Shown piece after piece: positions 47,197-58,174 of a DNA stretch of 64,000 nucleotides. The first letter of the stretch is position 1. Each line of letters starts with the position of its first letter. The stretch is taken from positions 18,227,501 to 18,291,500 of the forward strand of contig NC_071671.1 in assembly GCF_028554725.1 (NCBI RefSeq), given 5' to 3'. The position numbers and the translations under genes were made by a program. The DNA comes from Zeugodacus cucurbitae (taxonomy: Eukaryota; Arthropoda; Insecta; Diptera; Tephritidae). The notes beneath the pieces were generated by a model that was not told the DNA's origin, ran no database searches, and saw nothing but the letters and a program-made list of their open reading frames with translations.

Positions 47197-47993
47197 GGGT
47201 TGTTAAGTTTTTTGGAATCACTAAAATTACCAAGGCACTCTATTTAATGAAAATATTGCGTTTAGAGTACTTCAATATAATTAAGTGGAAAAATATTTAT
47301 TTTTTTATAAATCGCGTAAATATAAATTTTGGTGTATCGACATTTTTGTTCATTTATCGAAATTTGTTATTTATCGATAATTTTTGGGATATAGAAAACT
47401 TGTCATCTGTTGATATACACTTTTTATATTATAAAATGTAATTTTTAGTATTTAAAGTATAAAAAATATGCAACCTTAGTCTTTGCTTATATATTCTATT
47501 AGGTCTACAACTTTGCTTCCGCCGTTTTTTGTAAATTTAAGGCTTTTTTCACTAAGGACAGCCTCACCGTACGTATCCGAAAGCATTCGATGAGCCTTAG
47601 GCGCACTTTTCTTGGAATTAAAAAAGGAAAGCAAAATTTCCCGCAAATGTCGAGAATTCGGCTCAAAAAATGACATTCTCAGTTGAAAATAAGTTTGGGA
47701 TGCAAACAGATCTCCACAAATATTTTGTTGTTGACCCAAATGTCCAAGATCGATATAAAAAAAATCGATTTAATCGATATATATGTATGCTAATTTTTGT
47801 TGAGGTGGAAAAAAATACTAAAAATTTATTTTTTTCGATAACAATCGATTGAAGAAAAAAAATTATCCATATACCATACCATTAGTTCGTTTTCCTTCGT
47901 AAATTACTAGTGAATATATACAATATATTTAAAAATTAATATAATAACGGTACTAAAAATATATAAAATTATTATCCCTGGAATGAACATCCC
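47197..47993 (-). mobile_element. Mariner-like fragment with weak TIRs
   Basis: A mariner N-terminal frame (47739-47476, -) lies between short inverted tips GGGTTGTT (47197) and the complement of GGGATGTT (ending 47993), each next to TA. The matching tips are short and may be coincidence. AT-rich DNA with several ATCGATTT words flanks the coding part. Catalytic domain absent. Confidence 0.4.
47476..47739 (-). pseudogene. Mariner transposase N-terminal (HTH) fragment
   Basis: The 87-codon frame contains NSRHLREILLSFFNSKKSAP and KAHRMLSDTYGEAVLSEKS, which fit the mariner paired-type helix-turn-helix start (pattern xHxRxxLLxxFxxxxxAxxAxxxLxxxYGExxLSxxx). After this the frame diverges (LKFTKNGG...) and ends. 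Residues before MSFFEP are probably not native. The DDE/D catalytic domain is absent. Confidence 0.65.
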
Positions 47994-48278
47994 TAATGCA
48001 TGTTATCATATGTAGTTTTATAAATAGACATAATTATTTTCTTAGTGATTAAATTTTTATATTTGTTTGCAACTATTTTTACTTACTTCTTTATTAGCTG
48101 TCAATTACATGTCAAATAATTATTATTAAACTCTCAAATAAAATATAAATACATTTATAATCAGTACAAATATGTATATATTTTTATGCTTGCGCTCTAT
48201 CATATTTATTTAAGTATTATCAACAATAAACAATCAAAATTGAAATTTCTTCAATTTATTTCTCTTTCTCATTGACAG
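47994..48278. other. AT-rich spacer leading into a polypyrimidine tract
   Basis: Nothing recognised until a pyrimidine-rich run (TTTATTTCTCTTTCTC) just before 48279. Confidence 0.4.
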
Positions 48279-48328
48279 ATTAACGCGATCGATGCGTGGA
48301 ATGAAAATTTATCGCCCTAAATGAAAAG
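48279..48328 (+). other. Candidate 50-nt internal exon
   Basis: Preceded by a strong polypyrimidine tract and CATTGACAG, and followed by AAAAG/GTAAGAT, which is close to the ideal insect donor. The 50-nt interior is noticeably less AT-rich than its flanks (ATTAACGCGATCGATGCG). All three frames: one is stopped at the third position of the segment, one is an ATG frame of 10 codons closed by TGA, and the final ATG (48321, ATGAAAAG) reads open into the donor. It could be a non-coding 5' exon whose last bases start translation. Host gene unknown. Confidence 0.4.
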
Positions 48329-50958
48329 GTAAGATAAGTTGAAAAGAATCTATTTAGAAGAAAAGTATTTACTATTATTTTCCTTCAAATAATATAAAAA
48401 TATAATTCTACTGATAAAAAAATAAAGTGGTTAATTAAAATTTTCTTTATAAAGAAATTTGATAAAAAACATATCTTCAATTTATGATTGTTTAAAAATT
48501 CATTTAATTTCTACAGAAAAGTATTATTTAACCTAAAAAGTGATTGACTGGTTCAATAGTATCTTTTTCTGCTTCGGCGCGCTCATTTTAACTGGGTTCC
48601 CTATTACACTCGATGAATATAAATTGAGAGTATAACACCATCTGTCTCCCGTACGACTCAATAACAGCTATCTTTATTATTTTAAAACACTTTCCTCATA
48701 ACTTTAATCGCTTTAATCACCATCTGAAGTACATACTCCACTAATATAAATATCTTGTCAAAAATTTTACTACAAAATTTGCAAAATTATGAAATTCATT
48801 TCACTCATTTATCATATTAACTGCTGTTTAGAAAGATTTTGTCAAAAAAGTTTCCACAAATTGTCAATTGAAATAATCTTTCATTGGATCTTGGCAGAGT
48901 GCTTTTGAACAGCTGGGTATAAGCGCCATTTTTATTTACTCCGTTAATAACGAAAAATATATATCTTTCAAGGGGCTGTAATGATAGTTTCTTTAAGTGG
49001 ATTTGATACTTCTCAAGTGTCTACTGCATACAAAAAAGATTATAAATTGCAAGAAACAATTCTCATATTTGGTGACGACATAATAGCCAAGAGATGTTAT
49101 CAAAAAACCGAGAACTTTTTGAGGTTAGGATATTGAATCAGTGAAGCTATACGAATTACACCTATTCTCTTACTCACCTACACTAGCTCTTAATGAAATC
49201 TAGTTATTTAACAATTATTGGATTGATATAAATTCGGTTTTTGCTTATTACGTAGGCTCGACTGTCTTGGACTAATTTGGAAAAAAGTGTAATGTTTACG
49301 TTAAAATTAGTTGTAATTTCAAGAAAGATTTCGGAAGAAACTCAACCTAATTTAGTCTTATGTCTATTTTTGGACCAGGCAAAATAAGAGTAGTCAACAG
49401 TACTCAAGTTATTGGTTGCAACTGATCTCTATAATTATACTTCTAATACTGAATTACACTAGAGGCAAATAATAACTCAAGATCGAAGTGATGGCGACGT
49501 TTTAACGGGGTTATACAATTAGAGATTAACCAAAACAGATGCTTTAAGTAAAAAAACTCGTCCTGTCTGTTTGAAGTAACTTTAAACTTGCCTTGAGCTT
49601 TCTTTTTTAAAAGCTTTATCGGAAGTATTTTGTAAGAGAAGGTTCCATTCAACATAACCGCCAATTAATAAAACCTTTAAAAAGTGTCTTTAGTCTCAAA
49701 ACTGGAGCTTGTGACATTTAGACTTGATTGGATTTTGAGTTTTATTTCTATTTAAAGAAAAAATCGACCCTGAAGTCTTTCTGGTTTCCGCTACTTACGA
49801 GTATATACACACCTTAGAACATTCCGTAGACAATCCCATTACTTATTGCAACTTCGAGTACTTACCTATTACGTACACTTCTAAGCAGAACAAACAAAGC
49901 GCGCTCACTCACAGTGAGTTCATAATCTAATACTCATATCAACTGATTATATACTATATTCATTATATAATCATCAAAAGCTTACGCATTTGTAAGTAAA
50001 TAAGTATAAGTAAGTTCGTAATCGAAAACAAAGTCCTTCTTTAAATTGCAAATAATATGCGATAATAAGGCGGTAACGGTGTTTTTAATGCAAACCAAAT
50101 TGTTGGGTAAGGTGAGAGCGGAGATATTCAAGTGTTTAGGGCATTTGTGTGTAAATATGTGCATATATTTATTTCAACTGAAAAGTCACTCTTAAGTCCA
50201 ATAATCCACCATATAATTTAATGTTTACAATATTCACGCTATAAATATATAGTTATATGTATGTGTATATATCGGATTACATTACGAGGAAATAATCGAT
50301 GTAATGTCATTTATAGTATATATTTATATAGTTCATACATGTGTTTTTTAGGTACTTGCGCGTTCATTGAAGTACGTAAGCTTATTTATCCTACCGTATG
50401 CCGTTGTTTATTTAACGTTAAGCTGTGAAAAATGTTTCAGAGTCTAAACCAGCAGAACCTTTTGAAAGTGATAAGTACATATGTAACAATTTTGTGCGAA
50501 ATATTAGAAACATTTTTCGCTTAAGGTCGTCTCTACGTATCCTAAGACTATATCTAAAGCTCTTTATTTCGTGTAAATAAAGAACAGCTCTTTAGAACAG
50601 CCCAAAATCTAGCAAAATCTTCAAGAGATACTCATCGAGTTTTATTTTTATAGTATTAAATTCCCAAATAGAAACGTATTCACCACCCCGAGTTCTTTCA
50701 AGAAAAGCCTTAACCGCGCTCCAAAATAAATTCTTAAATTATCTCAGAAATTCGCTGCTTTCTTCCGAAACGTCTTTCAATTAGAGGTGCTTTCAATTGC
50801 TAGCAGAAAACTGTTTAATAATTATTTAGATTATTATATTTTCATGACGCATGTCATTTTATTGGGTTATAAAGATTGCGAGAGCCTTATAAAACTACGA
50901 TATTACACTAGGAACTCAGAAAAGGTGTGTGGGGGATTATTATACTCGTACATATATG
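48329..50958. other. AT-rich non-coding stretch
   Basis: No domain, repeat or RNA gene recognised. If 48279-48328 is an exon, this is the start of the following intron. Confidence 0.4.
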
Positions 50959-51405
50959 CAATGGTAAACAATTTCTTCTTCCGATTATCCGGATCAAATA
51001 AAACAAATGGTACTCCGGATAATCGATTCCAAAGCACATCAAATAATATTTCAATTTGATATTTGTCGTAATATATGGGATCTGATTCGTCCTGTATTTT
51101 ACTTAAAAGCAACATCTAGAGCTTCAAAAACAGTAAAAAAGCAAAACCATCCCCAGTTTCAGTCTCTCATGATTTCTTCATCAATTAATATTTGGATTCC
51201 AGGGTTTTCATTAAAGCAGTTCAGCCACTCCTTAATATTCTTTTCATCCTACCCTTCACCAATGCTAGCAGTTTTCATTGCTTCTATTATTGCTTTAAAA
51301 CCGTCGTGCGGTTCAATTGAAGAATTAGAAAGAATACAATTGTCAAATAAAGCCGAGACGCATGCGTTCGGATAATCAGAAATTCGGATAATTGGGTTTC
51401 TACTG
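50959..51405 (-). mobile_element. Pogo/Tigger-type element, internally deleted
   Basis: The right tip (complement of 51369-51405) reads CAGTAGAAACCCAATTATCC and then GATTATCCGAACG, the style of pogo/Tigger terminal repeats. The left part has CCGATTATCCGG (50981-50992) and CCGGATAATCG (51015-51025). Between them the - strand has decayed C-terminal transposase: KAIIEAMKTASIGEG, EWLNCFNENPGIQILIDEEI, TVFEALDVAF and QDESDPIYY, the acidic region after the DDE domain. DNA-binding and catalytic domains are absent, so both ends plus the C-terminus survive. Confidence 0.65.
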
Positions 51406-52201
51406 CATATCAATAGTTTTTAGTCGAAAGATGTCGGTTATCATAATTTTACTTCGATCGACGTCACGAGAAATATTGGTATAAAGGTGACAGATGACAG
51501 CAAGTTTTTTATAATCGTAAATCATAAGATAAAGGCGTTGAGAATCTATATAGCCTTCCTTATTCCGTGATGGAATTGGGAAAACTGGTTTGTCGAGCCT
51601 TTTCGAGTAACCGTTGTAAGTAACCTGAAACATCAGCTGATTTGCACAAGTTATTCATAGTGATCACTATTTGACAACATCTTCCAAATAAAATGAGTTT
51701 CTAAGTCAATTTCAGACATTCGTTGAACCCTCCGGTTTTTAATTTTTGCGATTCGAAAAAGATATTTATTTATACATTTCTTTGTTTTGCTTGTGGTTTT
51801 GCTTCATCTCCTAGTAGAAGGGAGTCAAATTGCAATCTGAAACTTAGTTTACTTCAAGATAAGTACATACTTAGTTGAGATTAGAATAGAAAATATTAAA
51901 AATCATCAATTTGAGTTTTTGCATTTTTTTCATGTTCTTATGAACATTTTGTAGTCTTGGAGTTTTTAATCATCTAAGAATCGAATTTAGTAACAATCAA
52001 AAATTGCATTAAAGCTAAGCAGTCTTCAGATCTCTACTCTACTCTAAGTCTTCGAATAATAGGAATACGAGAAAGGTAGGAAATTCGTGAACTTTTAAAA
52101 CTGTATTATTATGCTATTCGAGTTTAATAACTCGAAACCGAATAATATTCTCAATTCTTCGACAATATCGTTTCAAAATACTCTCAATTTTTGGGAAAAT
52201 A
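51406..52201. other. Non-coding spacer
   Basis: No recognised feature. A 77-codon - frame (51400-51633) overlaps the element tip and has no motif. Confidence 0.4.
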
Positions 52202-52795
52202 ATGTTTTTCAAACTATGTTATGCGAACAAGAGTGTTTTGGATACCAGGGTGGCAGTGGAGAGAGTTGCTAGGAACACATGTCTTCACTTCTACTGGGTG
52301 CCAGGACATAAAGGCATTGAAGGCAACGAGATTGTGGACGAAATTTGCCAAGAATGGTGTAAAACTGTCTTCCGGAAACGCGACCGACATTGGAAAAGCC
52401 ATGCACTATCTATAAGATGATCTGGACAGGGGCATGACAAGAAAAATTCTAACACGTTGGACAAATATATCGGGATGTAAAACCGCTAAAGCCATGTGTA
52501 AAGCGGTAGATCAGAAGTACACCAAACTCGTACTGTCACTCGATAAAATGGACTGTAGGAGGTTGGTGGCAATACTCACAAGCCACTGTCTGGTGGCGGC
52601 ACATGCCTACAAAATGGGACTTATGGATCGAGATGACTGCAGGAAATGTCAAGAGCAACGACTTCGCTAATTGGGGACCTCACAATATGAGAATCTGGAA
52701 GAGGTATTGACACTGCACTCCATCTGGTATCGTAAAGGACCTAAATTGTCTATGTGTGGCGTATTGGCCTACTAGTATAACCTAACCTAACCTAT
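52202..52795 (+). pseudogene. LINE RNase H and C-terminal fragment with TAACC tail
   Basis: Frame 52202-52420 includes CLHFYWVPGHKGIEGNEIVD, the end of an RNase H domain with the His and last Asp of the active site. A frameshift leads to 52434-52670 with DCRRLVAILTSHCLVAAHAY and DDCRKCQEQ, the zinc-cluster region, then a stop; coding-like text continues (NLEEVLTLHSIWYRKGPKLS) to about 52770. The 3' terminus is TAACCTAACCTAACCT at 52778-52793. Members of the I/Jockey-like LINE group have RNase H in this position, but the clade is not certain. 5'-truncated and frame-broken. Confidence 0.8.
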
Positions 52796-53243
52796 GTTAT
52801 GCGAAGATTTTATATACTATGGGTTACTTGCTAAGTTACATAAATTTAAGTTATCTTATGTGAGACTATGTTATAAAGGGATATGCTAGTAAACAAAACA
52901 CTCTTAACATACATCCGTATCATATAACTCTAGTCCTCAAGTATACATATGTGCCCTTACCGGTTACTTTCTCTATTTTCTGTATGCGTATCCATTTCAC
53001 TGACTGTGTGTGTACAACGTGGGTCTGTATTGACTAATATATGCAATATAACTACATAAGCGCTCACAAAGGGCATAAGAAAATAAACTTATCATTTTTA
53101 TTATGACATATTTTACTTGCTTTATTAATATTATTTGTTGTTGTTGTTGTTCTTATTGTTGTTTTATTGCATGAATAACTATCCGTTGAAGTGGACATAA
53201 ATACAAGTGTATTTATATTGGCGTATTTGTACTCATATTTGTA
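52796..53243. other. Non-coding spacer
   Basis: AT-rich. (GTT)n repeats at 53139-53165 are the only structure. Confidence 0.45.
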
Positions 53244-53271
53244 CAAACATATATATATGGTATATATATAC

Positions 53272-53315
<44 letters not shown>
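53244..53315. repeat. (TA)n microsatellite
   Basis: Nearly pure TA dinucleotides with small interruptions (GGTATATATATACGTATATA), the longest uninterrupted run being 53275-53312. Confidence 0.95.
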
Positions 53316-53316
<1 letters not shown>

Positions 53317-53366
53317 CGTATATGTTTGTTGATAAATTCATATATAGTATCTATTGTGTACATATC

Positions 53367-53520
53367 AGTAAGCAGCGATATGAAGTTATACACCAATACA
53401 ACACTGTTCGAAAAAGGCAGCAACGCATACGCAATAATCTATAGTCGTACTGGTTTTGAGTGTCTGATAAATATTGGAACAATTTGCGGCGACTCGAAAA
53501 TCAACGCTGAGGCAGACCCG
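53367..53520 (+). other. Candidate first exon with initiator and donor
   Basis: An insect-type initiator ATATCAGTA (A at 53367) has CATATATAG about 25 bp upstream in TATA-box position. The 154-nt stretch is less AT-rich than its surroundings and ends at CCCG/GTAAAGTAA, a fair donor. An ATG at 53380 opens 47 codons up to the donor in phase 0 (MKLYTNTTLFEKGSNAYAII...SKINAEADP). Upstream TA repeats make a chance TATA box likely, and no protein family is recognised. Confidence 0.25.
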
Positions 53521-55077
53521 GTAAAGTAAACCGGTGAAAAAAAAACTTAGCAAAATAGTGATAAGAGTTCAACAATAAGAGGTTATAATAAGGAAAATCA
53601 GTGAAATAAACTAATTAAATGAAAAACTTTTAATTTGTGGATAAGAAAAATGTAGTTTAATTAATTTTTTATAATTCATAAAGTCTGCTGTTCGTGTGCA
53701 ACACTTTCATATTACTGCTTCGTTAATATTTTCTACTTATTTCTGGCCGCTTTTTATTAAGAAATTGTGCCCATTTCAATGTTGGTGTAACAGAAAATAT
53801 TTCTGTTATCAAAATTTGACCCGGTTTCGGCTATTTTCTGTTGATTAAAACTGAATTATATTTAATTTACGTGGATTGTCTGCAGTTATCGGACTGTGGG
53901 CTATAGTATTATTAATAACTTTTTGGTTAAAAAGTTCAAGGCATCGTTTTTCACATGACGCTAATACTCGATTTATATTGCAAAATTATTATATTTAATT
54001 TTAAAATGATAAATAAAAAAACAAATGAACTAAGAATTTGAAAATTAATAGGGATCGATTTATTGGCGTTTTTTAATTCATTTATTCATGTTTATATACT
54101 TCTAAATCAACTAAAATTAAATAAAGACTATAAAATATATTTCTGCCTAGTGTGAATTGACCCTAATATTCACAAGCCATAGGAATATTTCTATATATTG
54201 TAAGACTTCCTTATTATGCATGGTTGCCATTTATTTGGCTGAATGAAGCGGTCTTATGTAATAATCAAACTTCAAATTTCTGGTTTTGAAAATTTTTAAA
54301 ATATTTGAAATCAATCATTTTCTCAGAAGAATGAAGAAAAATTTGGAGCTTACAAAGCTTGGTTGGGCCAATTTTTATATCATTTAGAAATAAATAAGGT
54401 ATGGGCATGCTTTAAGCAAATAAAATTAATTTAAAAATAATTCAAAATACCGTTATAACGTTTAATTATTACATAAAAGTATCCAAAATAAAATTGACCA
54501 AAATAAAGAACAAAAAAAATTTTAATCCGAAAATAATATTAAATAAAATCTAATCCATGTTAAATCCTGATTTCAATGAGAAATAAAAACAACCAAATAA
54601 AATTTATGTTTTCTGTAATTAATACGGGTTTATTCAGCTTTCATTTATTTACTTTTTTAAATTAACGTATTTCTAAATTAAAAAAAGAAAAATAAAAATA
54701 ATTAAAGTATTTTATATATAATATATATCTACATTAAACTAAATATATTTATTATTCGTTTCAATTAAGAAAAAAATCGTAGACTTTTTGACACATTTTA
54801 GAATTGTTTTGGTTTTATTTAAACTAAAATTCCAGAAAAACAATGAAAAATAATTATAATAGTATTTATTTAAACAACAACAAAATATATAACTTTGTTT
54901 TAATAAATATAGAAATTGTTTTTATGTCGTGAGCTTCCTCTTATTGTTTTATAAATATTAATTAAATTATGCAAAAAAATATAATATTAGCTAAAATTTT
55001 TTTTAAATATTTATAACAATTTAGTTTTGAGGTAAATAATAAAACATATACTTTGATTTTTATTAAATACTGAAATA
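53521..55077. other. Very AT-rich non-coding stretch
   Basis: A/T runs throughout, no recognised coding, RNA or repeat features. Confidence 0.5.
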
Positions 55078-55400
55078 CAGTGGAACTTCCATAAATCGAA
55101 GATCTCCATAACTCGAACTTTTGAATGGGCAATGGAAGTCAAATTTCATACAAATTTCCTTCTATAAATTAAATTTTTCGACCAGGGCATAATAACAAAT
55201 TTAAAATTGTACTATCGAGGCAGAATTTTAAAGGAGCCTCTCTATATCGTAAGGAGATGATCAAAAAATGTGATATTACACTTATTGATTACATATATCA
55301 TGTAACAAAGGCATGGCATACAGACGTCGAGAGCCAAAAAATAGCAAACTGCAAAATCAAAAATTAGTTCCAAGTCTGTGAATATATTATTTATTTATTA
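55078..55400 (+). mobile_element. Pogo-type fragment: terminal repeat plus scrap of transposase
   Basis: TA (55076-55077) is followed by CAGTGGAACTTCCATAAATC and then CATAACTCGAACTT, a pogo-type terminal repeat. About 180 bp inside, one frame reads CDITLIDYIYHVTKAWHTDV followed by ESQKIANC (55270-55352), matching the conserved late DDE region of pogo/Tigger transposases (TLxDAxxxxxxAWxxVxxxTIxNCF). The remainder and the far terminal repeat are missing. Confidence 0.65.
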
Positions 55401-55883
55401 CAGATTTATCATAACAATACGATATAAATTTGTTTTTTAAGAAAAAATACTATTATACTATTTACTCCAAATTCTGTTAAAAATTTACTAATATAAAATA
55501 ATTCATCATAATTTTTGGTATGAAATTCTTTTAATTTCAATCTGAAAATTAATTTGAATAATTAAAGTTATTTTTAACAAAATTTTTATAATGTTAACTA
55601 TGGTAGATAATATAATTTTTGCTTAAAAATATTTTTTTACAGATAATAAAATTTTAATTTGATTTCTTTTCAAAATACATATAATATTGAATAAGTGAAT
55701 ACTTTTATTTATACATTTTTTTATAAAACATATTTTTTTTATTTTTTGTGTGTTTTATTTTATTAATGTTTGAAAATTTTTAAAAGTTGTTTAAAAAATG
55801 ATTTTCTTTTGTTATATCTTAAAAAAAGTTCACATTTTGCTATTTTATTATTTTTAAAATATTTTTTAAAATTACATATAATA
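55401..55883. other. AT-rich spacer
   Basis: Nothing recognised. Confidence 0.45.
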
Positions 55884-56113
55884 CAGCTGCTGGCCATCGA
55901 ATTACGAACGAATTTTTTTGACAATGTTTTTAATTTATGGTGAAAATCACAAAATTACAACCTGGGTGGCATCCTTTGCCTATATTTCTACTGTATAATT
56001 AACGGTATAATATTCGAATAAGCTTGCCTAATTTATAGTTATCGGCTGACAATTATTGTAACCATAGTTTGTTTGTAATTCGTAATTGTTCGTAATTCGA
56101 TGACCAGGTACTG
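55884..56113. mobile_element. 230-bp MITE with TA target duplication
   Basis: Tips CAGCTGCTGGCCATCGAATT and complement of CAGTACCTGGTCATCGAATT, both continuing ACGAAC, are near-perfect inverted repeats of about 27 bp. TA flanks both (55882-55883 and 56114-56115). CAG tips and TA target fit the Tc1/mariner superfamily. No coding capacity. Confidence 0.85.
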
Positions 56114-56115
56114 TA

Positions 56116-56797
56116 ATACTCGATACTTTTATATTGAAAAAGTATGTGAATGTGTATACTACATATGCGTTATATAACTTCATTCGTCAGCATTCCATAT
56201 CATTTATTATCTTTGTCGTCCTTTCGCTGTCAAGTTTCTTAGCTTATCTATTGAACGCTTTTATAATTATTGACTATATAAAACCCCCTAATCTAAATAT
56301 TAAATGAGATTATTTTATCAATCAAACATATGTTTACATGCACATGTATATGTATGTACAAACACATAACACTTGACCACTTTTCGATAAGCGCCATTTA
56401 TTTTTGGATTTCTTTTAACTACTAAGTAGACGAGTATTTTAGAAGTTATAAAACAGTCAAGTGGGTTATGAAATACAAAAATTGATTGATTGAAAACAAA
56501 AAGAAAGTCATACTGTACTCCAAACTTTTCTTGGTGTGGTTGTTGTTTTTATCGGAACAATAGTGACGTGTCCCAAATCACACTTTACTATTACATTAAT
56601 CCGACTGATTTCATAATTGTCACATTGTTTTACTTTTTCATCGTTTTGTGCCTATTATTCGACTCTGTTCTTACCGAGAGTAATATTTTAGTATTTGAAA
56701 CTGGGACGAAGAAATAAATTAACTTTCGGAAGATGATTGGATTCTGTCTGACCATTAATCATAAACTAATCGCCAGAGCAGTATAATAATCCTCTTC
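56116..56797. other. AT-rich spacer
   Basis: No recognised feature. A 75-codon + frame (56490-56717) has no motif. Confidence 0.4.
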
Positions 56798-56801
56798 TTA
56801 A

Positions 56802-57505
56802 GGGGCCATACCAGTGTGACATTTTCAAAAAATCTAAATTGTTTACTTATTCGAAAGTTTATACTTTCAAAAATATCATGTGAAAGCGGTAACATCGTAT
56901 CTTGAATAGTTTTTGAATGGTAGCGTTCTAAAGAGCGACCGCTCGCTGGTAAAAGCGAAACTTAAAACGGTTTTTTCTCGAAATGACATTTCTCAAAATT
57001 GCTGACATCATAACTCAACGATACATTGACCGTTTGACTTTCAAATTTAAACTGAGTATTCTTGAATATGTTTACTATACAATGACCTACGCTTTTTTTG
57101 ATTGGTTGAAAATTGTCAATTTGGCATTTAAAAAAATACCATTTTTTTTTACCTAAAAAACGATTTTTTTTCCGAACTACGCCATTTTGTCAATTTTTGA
57201 TATTTTTTTTTAAATCATAGGTCATTGTATAGAAAATATATTTAACTTTAATATCCTTTTTGAATTTTTTTGTTTCAACAGTTCATTCGGCCGGAATCAT
57301 GTCAGCAGTTGGGGAACTTTTTTTTTTGGCACCTCAGAAGATAGCATATAACTCCGTTATGTTTCCATATTTTTGAAAAAAAAAAATTGAAATGTAGCTG
57401 AAAATATACCTTATTAGGTGCAAAAAACTTCGAAATAATCGATCGAGTACTTTCTTAAAAAAAAAATCACGAAAATCTCCTAATAGGTTACACTGGTATA
57501 GCCCC
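56802..57505. mobile_element. TTAA-flanked non-autonomous TIR element, 704 bp
   Basis: TTAA at 56798-56801 and 57506-57509 flanks inverted repeats GGGGCCATACCAGTGTGAC and GGGGCTATACCAGTGTAAC (complement of 57487-57505), 17 of 19 identical. No transposase frame. AAAACGGTTTTTTCTCGAAA at 56964-56983 parallels the internal word of the other TTAA element (24848-24867). piggyBac-type target, class otherwise tentative. Confidence 0.85.
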
Positions 57506-57509
57506 TTAA

Positions 57510-57634
57510 AGGTTTAATCACGAAGTAAATGGACTGGAAATATGAAGAATACTTGTGAGCATTATAAATATATTTCCTCTCATCATAATATGACATTATT
57601 ATGATCGACTACGGTCTAAATAGTTGAATAATAG
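57510..57634. other. Short spacer
   Basis: Nothing recognised. Confidence 0.4.
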
Positions 57635-58174
57635 CCTAGACAGACGGCAGAGTTAATTTGGATTAACTGCGCTTTTGATCAGTTCCAAACATGTAGGTGA
57701 CAGACGGCAGCAATGCGAGTTATAAACTCCCATAAACAGCTGATTGGCAATAATATTTCCATTTTGGTAAAATAAAATTGGATAGAAAGCAAATATTGCG
57801 GTTGTTAATCGCACAATTAGTACAAAATCACTAATTACTAAACAAATATACATAAATACGTTATTATTAGATCTTCTATTTTAGAAAAAAAAATAACTAT
57901 TTCATTGCATGTGTATGTTTTTGTTTACATTTAATTGAAAAACAGTTGTCACTATTGCATATTTTTATTCACAATAGTTTAATGGCGGCCATGTATAACA
58001 ATGTTGCCAACGAAAATGCCACGAACTCCCACTAACTCTCTAAAATTTTGAGAATTAAATAGGAGTTTGCAAACGGAGTTAACTGAGATAACGGAGTTAA
58101 CTGAGATAAGAGTTATCTCGAATTAACCTCGATTAAAACAGTTAATCCAAATTAACGCCTCCGTCTGTCAGGGG
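57635..58174. mobile_element. ~540-bp MITE with 30-bp TIRs
   Basis: Left end GACAGACGGCAGAGTTAATT followed by TGGATTAACTG, right end complement of GACAGACGGAGGCGTTAATT followed by the same TGGATTAACTG. A third GACAGACGGCAG lies inside at 57700-57711, and CGGAGTTAACTGAGATAA is directly duplicated near the right end (58075, 58093). Target duplication is unclear (TAATAG versus TATTAG). No coding capacity; class unknown. Confidence 0.78.

Noticed and set aside
53064..53423. 119-codon - frame across the TA repeat
   Set aside because: Tyr-Ile alternation is the direct translation of (TA)n.
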